Shown here one piece after another: positions 1 through 5,100 of a stretch of DNA of 5,508 nucleotides. Origin of the DNA: an uncultured Clostridia bacterium (GTDB lineage: Bacteria; Bacillota; Clostridia; TANB77; CAG-508); the NCBI GenBank assembly GCA_904419095.1, contig CAJFQT010000097.1, positions 1-5,508 of the forward strand. Direction: 5' to 3'. The notes beneath the pieces are model-generated. The model was not told where the DNA came from. It did not search any database and saw only the letters and a list, made by a program, of their open reading frames with translations. Positions within the stretch are counted from its first letter, which is position 1. The number at the start of each line of letters is the position of its first letter. Both the position numbers and the translations under genes were made by a program.

Positions 1-801
1 GGTATAGATGGTTTGTTTATGGCAGGACAGATAAATGGAACATCAGGATATGAAGAAGCTGCTTGTCAGGGGCTTATGGCAGGTATTAATGCTTCAAGAA
101 AAATACAAGGAAAAGAACCTATTATTTTAGATAGAACTCAGGGTTATATTGGGGTTTTAATTGATGATATTGTAACCAAAGGGACAAACGAGCCATATAG
201 AATGATGACTTCTCGTGCTGAATATAGGCTTCTTTTACGCCAAGATAATGCAGATTTACGTTTGACAGATATTGGACATGAAGTTGGTCTTATTTCTGAT
301 GAGAGATATGGAAAATTTGTGGAAAAAAGAAAGAATATTATAAAAGAAATTGAAAGATTGAAGAGTACAGTTGTGAAACCAACAGAAGTTGTCAACAATT
401 TGCTTATAAACTGTGGAACAACACCTTTAACAACTGGTACAAAAATGGCTGAATTGTTAAAAAGAACAGAATTGAATTATGAAAAATTGAAGGATATTGA
501 TGATGGAAGACCAGATTTGACTGAGCAAGAAATGGAAGAGGTTGAAATTCAGGTGAAATATGAAGGATATATAAAAATGCAAGAGGCTCAGGTGGAAAAA
601 TTTAAGAAATTGGAGACTAAGTTGTTGCCAGAATATATAGATTATTCTAAAGTAGAAGGGATAAGTTTAGAGGCTAGACAAAAGTTAAATAAATTAAGAC
701 CTCGTTCTATTGGTCAGGCTTCAAGGATTTCAGGAGTTTCACCTGCAGATATTTCTGTTTTGCTTATTAATATGCAGATGAGAGGTAACTCTAGTGATTA
801 A
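1..801 (+). CDS. mnmG: MnmG (GidA), tRNA U34 carboxymethylaminomethyl-modifying flavoprotein, C-terminal part
   Basis: This is the last 266 codons of MnmG; the reading frame is open from base 1, so the start lies outside the window and roughly the first 360 residues (family length about 625-630) are missing. MnmG works with the GTPase MnmE, using FAD, to modify wobble uridine 34 of certain tRNAs in the cytoplasm. Visible in the fragment are the FAD-domain signature GQINGTSGYEEA (residues 9-20), the segment LIDDIVTKG (53-61) followed by TNEPYRMMTSRAEYRL (62-77) and RQDNAD (80-85), and the helical C-terminal domain with GQASRISGV (238-246), which in characterised homologues contacts MnmE and tRNA. 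The redox cysteines lie upstream and cannot be checked. The tail after SVLLI is short and unremarkable. rsmG follows 105 bp downstream with no terminator between, so co-transcription is likely. Confidence 0.98.
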   Translation, partial: GIDGLFMAGQINGTSGYEEAACQGLMAGINASRKIQGKEPIILDRTQGYIGVLIDDIVTKGTNEPYRMMTSRAEYRLLLRQDNADLRLTDIGHEVGLISDERYGKFVEKRKNIIKEIERLKSTVVKPTEVVNNLLINCGTTPLTTGTKMAELLKRTELNYEKLKDIDDGRPDLTEQEMEEVEIQVKYEGYIKMQEAQVEKFKKLETKLLPEYIDYSKVEGISLEARQKLNKLRPRSIGQASRISGVSPADISVLLINMQMRGNSSD

Positions 802-804
802 TCC

Positions 805-870
805 GGGATAGATACCGATTAGCCATTTTGTTGATAATGGTCAATTGGGGACAGGTACCAATAGACCATT
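805..870. repeat. Two diverged tandem copies of a 23-bp hairpin-forming repeat
   Basis: Positions 805-827 and 848-870 align without gaps at 17 of 23 bases. Each copy has a GG/CC mini-stem around a short loop: CGG 804-806 with CCG 815-817, and ATTGG 844-848 with CCAAT 858-862. A C-G pair in the first stem corresponds to a T-A pair in the second, which keeps the pairing. The second copy also lies in a longer stem (835-848 with 858-871, one mismatch, 9-nt loop). No T-tract follows, so it is not an intrinsic terminator. The GGGGACAGGTACC core resembles REP-type intergenic repeats of Clostridia, but this is from memory and unchecked. Confidence 0.5.
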
Positions 871-906
871 AATTAGAATTATGAAGTAAAAGGAGATTGC
901 TAAGAA

Positions 907-1629
907 ATGAATTATGAAGAGTTTAAATTGTTATTATTTCAGTATGCAAAGAATTTAGAAATTGTTTTGAGTGAAAATCAGGTAAAAAAATTTTATGAGT
1001 ATATGTTGCTTTTATTGGAATGGAATGAGAAAATTAATTTGACTTCAATAACTGATAAAAAAGATATTGTTTTAAAGCATTTTGCTGATTCTATTACTGT
1101 ATGTAAATATATACCAGAAAATGCAAAATTATTAGATGTGGGAACAGGTGCTGGTTTTCCTGGTATACCTGTTAAGATTGTAAGAGATGATGTAGAGGTT
1201 GTTTTATTAGATTCTTTGAATAAGAGAATATTGTTTTTGGATGATGTTATTGATAAGTTAGATATGAAAAATATTCAAGCTGTTCATGGAAGGGCAGAAG
1301 AGTTTGGTAGGAATAAGGATTTTAGACAGAGTTTTGACGTTGTTACATCAAGGGCGGTTGCTAATATGGCGGTTCTTTCGGAATATTTGATTCCTTTTTC
1401 AAAATTGGGAGGAAAATGTGTTATAATGAAAGGATCTGATTTAGAGGAGGAATTGAATAGTTCGAAAAAGGCTATAAAATTTTTGGGAGGAAAAATAAAT
1501 TCTGTTGATGAGTTTGTTCTTCCAGCAAGTGATATGAAAAGAACAATTGTTGTTGTTGATAAGATTGGGGATACACCTAAGCAATATCCAAGAAAGGCTG
1601 GTACTCCTGCTAAGAAACCAATTAGTTGA
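907..1629 (+). CDS. rsmG: RsmG (GidB), 16S rRNA guanine-N7 methyltransferase
   Basis: A complete 240-residue RsmG, the usual family length. RsmG methylates N7 of G527 (E. coli numbering) in the 530 loop of 16S rRNA with S-adenosylmethionine; loss in known bacteria gives low-level streptomycin resistance. Diagnostic blocks in order are WNEKINLT (39-46), KHFADS (57-62), the SAM-binding glycine loop DVGTGAGFPGIP (77-88), LLDSLNKR (100-107), TSRAVA (147-152) and the C-terminal PRKAGTPAKKPI (228-239). The ATG is supported by AGGAG at 891-895, 11 nt upstream, and by alignment of the N-terminus with family members. It follows mnmG as in many Bacillota and is closed by a strong terminator 18 bp after the stop, so mnmG-rsmG form the end of a transcription unit. 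All key residues look intact. Confidence 0.98.
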   Translation: MNYEEFKLLLFQYAKNLEIVLSENQVKKFYEYMLLLLEWNEKINLTSITDKKDIVLKHFADSITVCKYIPENAKLLDVGTGAGFPGIPVKIVRDDVEVVLLDSLNKRILFLDDVIDKLDMKNIQAVHGRAEEFGRNKDFRQSFDVVTSRAVANMAVLSEYLIPFSKLGGKCVIMKGSDLEEELNSSKKAIKFLGGKINSVDEFVLPASDMKRTIVVVDKIGDTPKQYPRKAGTPAKKPIS

Positions 1630-1647
1630 TTTTTTGAGATTTGAAGT

Positions 1648-1695
1648 GAACTTGAATTATTAGACTAAAGAGTTTAATAATTTGGGTTCTTTTTT
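1648..1695 (+). terminator. Strong intrinsic terminator after rsmG
   Basis: The left arm 1648-1666 and right arm 1671-1689 pair along all 19 positions when G-U pairs are allowed (wobbles at 1652/1685, 1653/1684, 1654/1683 and 1663/1674). The loop is AAAG and six T residues follow (1690-1695). The base of the stem is GAAC/GTTC. It closes the mnmG-rsmG unit and separates it from soj. Confidence 0.9.
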
Positions 1696-1831
1696 GATGT
1701 TTATGTGTTTGTTTCATATAGAAAAATTATTATATATCTTGTTTTTAGATTCTGATAAAAAGCTAGATTTTAATTGTAGCGAATGATTTGTTGTAATTCA
1801 GTGTAGCATGGGCGAGTTGTTGTGATAATCA
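1696..1831. other. Gene-free AT-rich stretch with a weak direct repeat
   Basis: No credible coding frame, ribosome binding site or RNA gene is seen. In many Bacillota a noc gene sits between rsmG and soj; none is present. The only structure noticed is a loose direct repeat: GTAGC, 7-9 unrelated bases, TTGTTGT, then CAGT, at 1776-1802 and again at 1803-1833. The second copy runs into the inverted repeat that begins at 1832. Confidence 0.5.
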
Positions 1832-1990
1832 GTTACAATTCAGTTTATTATAAAATTAAGCCGTCCGAAATACTGATATATAAATATTTTTATCAAAAAC
1901 ATAGCTTTAGTCTACCTATTGTTTTTTGATAAAAAATATTTACATATCAACATTTCGGACTCCTCTATAAAATTAGGTCTGAACTGTAAC
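1832..1990. repeat. Outer 12-bp inverted repeat enclosing a nested hairpin element
   Basis: GTTACAATTCAG at 1832-1843 is the reverse complement of CTGAACTGTAAC at 1979-1990 with one mismatch (1838/1984). Between the arms lie two copies of TATAAAATTA and the long hairpin at 1863-1960. If one TATAAAATTA copy and everything between the copies are removed, the remaining sequence is a simple 12-bp stem with an 18-nt loop. This suggests the inner hairpin was inserted into the loop of an older hairpin. Whether the outer repeat is itself mobile cannot be told here. Confidence 0.55.
1859..1975. mobile_element. MITE-like long hairpin with a candidate 10-bp target duplication
   Basis: Arms 1863-1899 and 1923-1960 pair at 34 of 37 positions, with mismatches at 1872, 1873 and 1880 and a single bulged A near 1931. 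A further short stem (ATAG 1901-1904 with CTAT 1916-1919) caps it. The arm ends are GTCCGAAAT and ATTTCGGAC. TATAAAATTA lies just before the element (1849-1858) and again just after it (1966-1975), as expected of a target-site duplication, although AT-rich direct repeats also arise by chance. The element has no coding capacity, so a transposase would have to act in trans. Other possibilities are a structured RNA or a protein-binding cruciform. Confidence 0.5.
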
Positions 1991-2030
1991 AGGATGATTG
2001 CTAAAAATTTAAAAAATTTGGAAAAATTCA

Positions 2031-2059
2031 TTGACTTTTTGTATATATTTTTATATCAT
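2031..2059 (+). promoter_or_regulatory. Predicted sigma-A promoter of soj-parB
   Basis: TTGACT (2031-2036) and TATCAT (2054-2059) are separated by exactly 17 bp, each with one mismatch to consensus. Transcription would start near 2066, leaving a leader of about 55 nt before the soj GTG. A weak inverted repeat (AGTTAAA 2074-2080 with TTTAACT 2094-2100) lies in that leader and could be an operator or a leader hairpin. The promoter lies downstream of the hairpin element. Confidence 0.65.
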
Positions 2060-2109
2060 AATAATAGAAAAAGAGTTAAACTGATAAGTAAAATTTAACT
2101 AAAAAGAAT

Positions 2110-2114
2110 GGGGG
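2110..2114 (+). promoter_or_regulatory. Atypical ribosome binding site for the soj GTG start
   Basis: GGGGG lies 7 nt before the GTG and is the only purine-rich G cluster near it. The other genes here have AGGAG- or GGAGG-like sites. A T6 run (2116-2121) separates it from the start codon. An ATG at 2108 opens an eight-codon frame that overlaps the soj start out of frame. Weak site plus GTG suggests modest translation of soj. Confidence 0.45.
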
Positions 2115-2121
2115 CTTTTTT

Positions 2122-2910
2122 GTGGGAAAAGTAATATCAGTAGCAAACCAAAAAGGTGGAGTTGGAAAGACAACAACCACAATTAATTTGAGTACAATAT
2201 TGGCAAAAAAAGGGTATAAAGTAATGTTGATTGATGCAGATCCACAAGGAAATGCAACAAGTGGGGTAGGTGCAGAAAAAGAAGTAGATTTGTCTTTTTA
2301 TGATGTGCTTACAAATGATACAGAAATTATTGATACATTAGAAAAAACAGCTGTTAATAATTTAGTTGTTTGCCCTTCAAATATTAACCTAGCAGGAGCA
2401 GAAGTTGAATTAGTTTCAATGATGTCTAGAGAACAAAGATTAAAAGAAAAATTAGATATAATTAAAGAAAGATTTGATTATGTTTTGATTGACTGTCCGC
2501 CATCTTTAGGATTAATTACATTAAATGCTTTTACAGCATCTGATAGTGTTTTAATTCCAGTACAATGTGAGTATTATGCTTTAGAGGGATTAGGACAATT
2601 GCTTAATACAATTAATTTGGTAAAAAAACATCTTAATAAACATATAAAAATTGAAGGTGCATTACTTACAATGTATGATATAAGGACAAACTTATCAAAT
2701 CAGGTTGTAAAAGAGGTAAAGAAATATTTTGATAATAAGGTGTATAAAACGGTAATTCCAAGAAATGTTAGATTAAGTGAGGCTCCTAGCTATGGATTAC
2801 CAATTACTGAATATGATCCAAGATCAAAAGGGGCAAAAAGTTATGAAAAATTTGCCAAAGAATTTATAAAAATAAATAATGAAGAGAGAAAGATGAGACA
2901 ATTGCAATAA
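2122..2910 (+). CDS. soj: Soj (ParA), chromosome-partitioning ATPase
   Basis: A complete 262-residue ParA/MinD-family ATPase of the chromosomal Soj type, without the extra N-terminal DNA-binding domain of some plasmid ParAs. Soj binds DNA non-specifically as an ATP dimer; ParB stimulates its ATPase, and together they move or organise the origin region. In Bacillus Soj also influences DnaA. Visible are the deviant Walker A KGGVGKTT (11-18) with the signature lysine K11, the A' motif DADPQGN (37-43), Walker B YVLIDCP (119-125, D123) followed by PSLG, IPVQCEYYALEG (144-155) and the conserved C-terminal blocks NVRLSEAPSYG and DPRSKGAKSY. The start is GTG: family members begin MGKVI, and the upstream ATG at 2108 is out of frame. 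The Shine-Dalgarno is unusual (GGGGG, 2110-2114). parB follows 68 bp downstream. Confidence 0.97.
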   Translation: MGKVISVANQKGGVGKTTTTINLSTILAKKGYKVMLIDADPQGNATSGVGAEKEVDLSFYDVLTNDTEIIDTLEKTAVNNLVVCPSNINLAGAEVELVSMMSREQRLKEKLDIIKERFDYVLIDCPPSLGLITLNAFTASDSVLIPVQCEYYALEGLGQLLNTINLVKKHLNKHIKIEGALLTMYDIRTNLSNQVVKEVKKYFDNKVYKTVIPRNVRLSEAPSYGLPITEYDPRSKGAKSYEKFAKEFIKINNEERKMRQLQ

Positions 2911-2962
2911 TGTAGAATTTGGAAATTAGGTTATAGATTATCCTTAAATCTAAATATTTTTA

Positions 2963-2967
2963 AAGGA
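2963..2967 (+). promoter_or_regulatory. Ribosome binding site that decides the parB start
   Basis: AAGGA ends 11 nt before the ATG at 2979 but only 2 nt before the in-frame GTG at 2970, which is too close. The overlapping ATG at 2968 is followed at once by TGA. The ATG at 2979 is therefore preferred. The same 11-nt spacing is seen at rsmG. Confidence 0.7.
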
Positions 2968-2978
2968 ATGTGATTGTT

Positions 2979-3821
2979 ATGCCAAAAAAAACAGGACTAG
3001 GAAAGGGTTTAGATGCTTTATTTGGACCAGTTCCAGAGGAAGAGCAAGTACAAGAAAATGATACAATAAAAAATTTAAGTTTAACAGAGATAGAACCAAA
3101 TCGTGACCAGCCAAGAAAGAAATTTGATCAAGAATCTTTGGAGGAATTAGCTGAGTCTATAAAAGAGTTTGGATTAATACAACCAATTGTAGTGTGCAAA
3201 AAAGATGGATATTATAGTATTGTCGCAGGAGAGAGAAGATGGAGAGCTTGTAAAATTGCAGGAATTGAGAAGATACCTGTAATAGTTCGTGAAGATGATG
3301 AGAAGGTAAATCAAGAAATAGCATTAATTGAAAATATACAAAGGGAAGATTTAAATCCTATTGAAAAAGCAGCAGGGATAAAGAATTTGATGACTAGATT
3401 TGGTTTGAGACAAGAAGATATTGCAAAAAGATTAGGAAAAAGTAGAAGTACTATTGCCAATACTGTCCGTTTATTAAATTTGGAGCCAAGAGTCTTAGAA
3501 TTTGCAAAAGAAGGAAAATTAACAGAGGGACATTGTAGAGCTTTACTTGGAATTACTGATCCAGAGAAACAATACAAAACTGCTGTTCGTATGATAGAAC
3601 GAGGAGCAACTGTAAGAGAGGCTGAAAATAGTGCAAGTAAAAAGAAAGAAACAGTAGAAGAAGCAGAAAGAAATCAAATTTTATACAGAGATATTGAAAA
3701 TAGATTTCAAAGTTTTTTTGGTACAAAAGTAAGATTAGATGCAGGAAAAAGAAGGGGAAAGATTATTATTGAATATGCTAATAATGATGATTTAGAGAGA
3801 ATTTTAGAGTTAATGAAATAA
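2979..3821 (+). CDS. parB: ParB (Spo0J), parS-binding CTPase clamp
   Basis: A complete 280-residue ParB from the ATG at 2979; a GTG nine bases earlier would add three residues but has no properly spaced ribosome site. ParB loads at parS sites near the origin, uses CTP to close as a sliding clamp, stimulates Soj and helps load SMC. In order: the N-terminal Soj-activating peptide GLGKGLDALFG (6-16); the ParB/Srx CTP-binding domain with GLIQPIVV (65-72), GERRWRA (84-90) and ENIQREDLNP (118-127); a helix-turn-helix region (about 143-168) with IAKRLGKSRSTIAN; an acidic, lysine-rich linker; and a C-terminal dimerisation domain (about 235-280). All CTP-site motifs look intact. With no noc paralogue in the window, this is the only ParB-type protein seen. 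It lies between soj and the DUF4446 gene, 28 bp from the latter, probably in one operon. Confidence 0.97.
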   Translation: MPKKTGLGKGLDALFGPVPEEEQVQENDTIKNLSLTEIEPNRDQPRKKFDQESLEELAESIKEFGLIQPIVVCKKDGYYSIVAGERRWRACKIAGIEKIPVIVREDDEKVNQEIALIENIQREDLNPIEKAAGIKNLMTRFGLRQEDIAKRLGKSRSTIANTVRLLNLEPRVLEFAKEGKLTEGHCRALLGITDPEKQYKTAVRMIERGATVREAENSASKKKETVEEAERNQILYRDIENRFQSFFGTKVRLDAGKRRGKIIIEYANNDDLERILELMK

Positions 3822-3849
3822 TGCATAGAAAATTTGGGAGAGTGATAGA

Positions 3850-4365
3850 ATGGAGCAGTTTTTAGAATTATTAGAATCAAATTATGTTATATTGGGAATT
3901 CTTGTGGCATTAATTGTAATCTTTTTAGTTTTAGTTTTTGTATGTGTAAAGTATTCTAAATTACAAAAAAATTATAATAATTTTATGAAAAAAGTAGGTA
4001 ATGGAGAAAATTTACAAGAAGATTTAGAAACTTTTATGTATAAACTGGATAAAGTAGAAAAACAAAATGCTGAAATAAATGAATATTGTAAATCATTAGG
4101 TAATCAATTAGACGGATGTATACAAAAGATAGGGATAATTAGATATAATGCTTTCAAAGATACTGGTAGTGATTTGAGCTTTGCTTTGGCAATGCTTGAT
4201 GATAAAAATAATGGTGTAGTTATGAATGGAATATATTCTAGAGAAATGTCTAATATTTATGCAAAACCTGTTGAAAACGGAAAATCTAGTTATACTTTAT
4301 CTGAAGAAGAAAAGATGGCTATTGATAAAGCGGTTAATAGTAAGGGAATTTATAAAGTTCAATAA
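3850..4365 (+). CDS. DUF4446 family membrane-anchored protein of unknown function
   Basis: A complete 171-residue protein. One hydrophobic helix at about residues 13-33 is followed by KYSKLQKNY, suggesting an N-terminal anchor with a cytoplasmic remainder. A charged, probably coiled-coil stretch spans about 37-95. The conserved block then runs from RYNAF (98-102) through DLSFALAMLD (108-117), NNGVV (120-124), IYSREMSNIYAK (128-139) and LSEEE (150-154), matching my recollection of DUF4446. This family typically lies beside parAB in Clostridia and relatives; its biochemical role is not established to my knowledge. GGGAG at 3836-3840 lies 9 nt before the ATG. It starts 28 bp after parB, so it is probably co-transcribed, and a membrane-associated partner of chromosome partition or sporulation is a plausible but unproven role. 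No T-tract terminator follows; a large inverted repeat does. Confidence 0.85.
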   Translation: MEQFLELLESNYVILGILVALIVIFLVLVFVCVKYSKLQKNYNNFMKKVGNGENLQEDLETFMYKLDKVEKQNAEINEYCKSLGNQLDGCIQKIGIIRYNAFKDTGSDLSFALAMLDDKNNGVVMNGIYSREMSNIYAKPVENGKSSYTLSEEEKMAIDKAVNSKGIYKVQ

Positions 4366-4370
4366 AAAAG

Positions 4371-4437
4371 TGGATAAATACTATTGACAAATTAATATAA
4401 AAATGCTAATATTAATATTGTCGTTGGTATTTGTCCA
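4371..4437. repeat. 67-nt near-perfect inverted repeat overlapping the tRNA promoter
   Basis: Bases 4371-4398 pair with 4409-4437, leaving a 10-nt loop. 27 of 28 left-arm positions pair, allowing three G-T pairs; there is one T/T mismatch (4384/4424) and one bulged A (4417). It begins 5 bp after the DUF4446 stop codon. On the plus strand no T-tract follows. On the minus strand the stem is followed after one base by six T (complement of 4364-4369), so it would fit an intrinsic terminator for leftward transcription. It may instead end the parB unit or serve as an operator. Confidence 0.65.
4384..4412 (+). promoter_or_regulatory. Consensus sigma-A promoter of the serine tRNA genes
   Basis: A perfect -35 box TTGACA (4384-4389) and a -10 box TAATAT (4407-4412) are separated by 17 bp, with an extended TGC just before the -10. 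Transcription would start near 4419, about 27 nt before the first tRNA. Such a strong promoter suits stable RNA genes. Both boxes lie within the inverted repeat 4371-4437. Confidence 0.85.
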
Positions 4438-4445
4438 ATAGATAT

Positions 4446-4537
<92 letters not shown>

Positions 4538-4543
4538 AAAATT

Positions 4544-4576
4544 AAAGTTAGATATAGTTATAAAATATCTAACTTT
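4544..4576 (+). terminator. Perfect 12-bp hairpin between the two serine tRNAs
   Basis: AAAGTTAGATAT (4544-4555) pairs perfectly with ATATCTAACTTT (4565-4576) around a 9-nt loop. Only four T residues (4574-4577), three of them within the stem, are present, so termination would be weak or partial. No promoter was found for the second tRNA, so some readthrough seems needed. A processing or spacer structure is an alternative. Confidence 0.5.
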
Positions 4577-4611
4577 TATTAATAAAAAGTAGAAATTCTA
4601 CTCTAATAAAT

Positions 4612-4701
4612 GTAGGTGTACCCAAGTGGTGAAGGGGGCAGTTTGCTAAACTGCTAGGTCGAGCAATCGGCGCGGAGGTTCGAACCCTCTCACCTACGCC
4701 A
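4612..4701 (+). tRNA. tRNA-Ser, anticodon GCU
   Basis: The acceptor arms GTAGGTG (4612-4618) and CACCTAC (4691-4697) pair fully, followed by G4698 and an encoded CCA (4699-4701). The anticodon stem GCAGT/ACTGC holds loop TTGCTAA with anticodon GCT at 4645-4647, reading AGU and AGC. A long variable arm (GTCG 4658-4661 with CGGC 4668-4671) identifies serine class II. The T arm is GGAGG-TTCGAAC-CCTCT with one G-T pair. It is probably transcribed from the promoter at 4384. Confidence 0.97.
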
Positions 4702-4710
4702 GCTGTGAAG

Positions 4711-4753
4711 AAAAGATATAAGGTAAATTTTTACTTTATATCTTTTTGTTTTT
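4711..4753 (+). terminator. Intrinsic terminator after the tRNA-Ser genes
   Basis: The arms starting AAAAGATATAAGG (4711) and ending in ATATCTTTT (4746) form a stem of about 16 bp with one G-T pair (4722/4735) and a small T-rich loop. TTTTTGTTTTT (4743-4753) forms the tract. The A-rich left side could also let it act on leftward transcripts. It separates the tRNA unit from the downstream two-gene cassette. Confidence 0.85.
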
Positions 4754-4810
4754 ATATATTAATAATATTGGAAAAAACTATAAAAAATTAATAAAAAGAG
4801 GAGAGTAAGT

Positions 4811-5098
4811 ATGCCAGAAGAATTAAGAAAATATTTTTGGGACACACAATTTGAAAAATTAGATATAAAAAAGAATATGAAATATATAATAAGTAGGTTG
4901 TTTTGTGAAGGAAACTGGGAAAGTATAAAATGGTTAAAAAATACTTATACAAAAGCTGAAATTATAGAAACAGCCAAAACGAGTAGAAGACTAACGCCAA
5001 TAACAGCGAACTTTTTAAAAAATGTATATGACTTAAAAAAAGAAGAAATGCAATATTATATAAATAACGAAAATATGAATTATACATTTGGAGGTTAA
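4811..5098 (+). CDS. DUF6922-like small protein, probable antitoxin partner
   Basis: A complete 95-residue protein, mainly helical and charged, with no signal peptide or membrane segment. It carries LRKYFWDTQFEKLD (5-18), a GNWESIKWLK helix (34-43) and TSRRLTPITANF (57-68), which I recognise as the DUF6922 pattern; such proteins are often found just upstream of AbiEii-type nucleotidyltransferases. It is much shorter than, and not recognisably the same as, the winged-helix AbiEi antitoxin. An antitoxin or repressor role is inferred from position, not shown. A good Shine-Dalgarno (GAGGAG, 4798-4803) lies 7 nt before the ATG. The next gene starts 2 nt after the stop, and its ribosome site overlaps the final two glycine codons. 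No convincing promoter was found in the 57 bp after the tRNA terminator. Seven of eight isoleucines use ATA. Confidence 0.75.
   Translation: MPEELRKYFWDTQFEKLDIKKNMKYIISRLFCEGNWESIKWLKNTYTKAEIIETAKTSRRLTPITANFLKNVYDLKKEEMQYYINNENMNYTFGG
5090..5094 (+). promoter_or_regulatory. Ribosome binding site inside the upstream gene's last codons
   Basis: GGAGG is formed by the final GGA GGT (Gly-Gly) codons of the small upstream gene and lies 6 nt before the ATG at 5101. This fixes the start of the nucleotidyltransferase gene and predicts translational coupling. Confidence 0.85.
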
Positions 5099-5100
5099 CT

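Noticed and set aside
735..750. GTTTCAC in mnmG as a half parS site
   Set aside because: About 10 of 16 positions match, the right half is lost, and the bases are explained by conserved MnmG codons.
835..871. Hairpin between mnmG and rsmG as a terminator
   Set aside because: No T-tract follows on the plus strand, and the rsmG ribosome site lies just downstream, so readthrough is expected.
1710..1725. Possible parS site starting TGTTTCA
   Set aside because: Only 11 of 16 positions match the Bacillus parS palindrome and the central CACGTG is missing.
1820..1828. DnaA-box-like TTGTGATAA
   Set aside because: It lacks the correct spacing of TGTGNATAA, and no cluster of boxes surrounds it, so no replication origin is claimed.
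2934..2952. Small hairpin TAGATT/AATCTA between soj and parB as a terminator
   Set aside because: The stem is only 6 AT-rich pairs, and the following TATTTTT leads straight into the parB ribosome site.
3311..3577. Minus-strand open frames such as this one, and those at 144-398 and 5178-5402
   Set aside because: They lie wholly within well-supported plus-strand genes, have no recognisable family motifs, and are shadows.
4588..4615. Sequence resembling a Cas12a-type CRISPR repeat (TTCTACTCT followed by TGTAG)
   Set aside because: It occurs once, has no spacers, and its TGTAG is the 5' end of tRNA-Ser(GCU).
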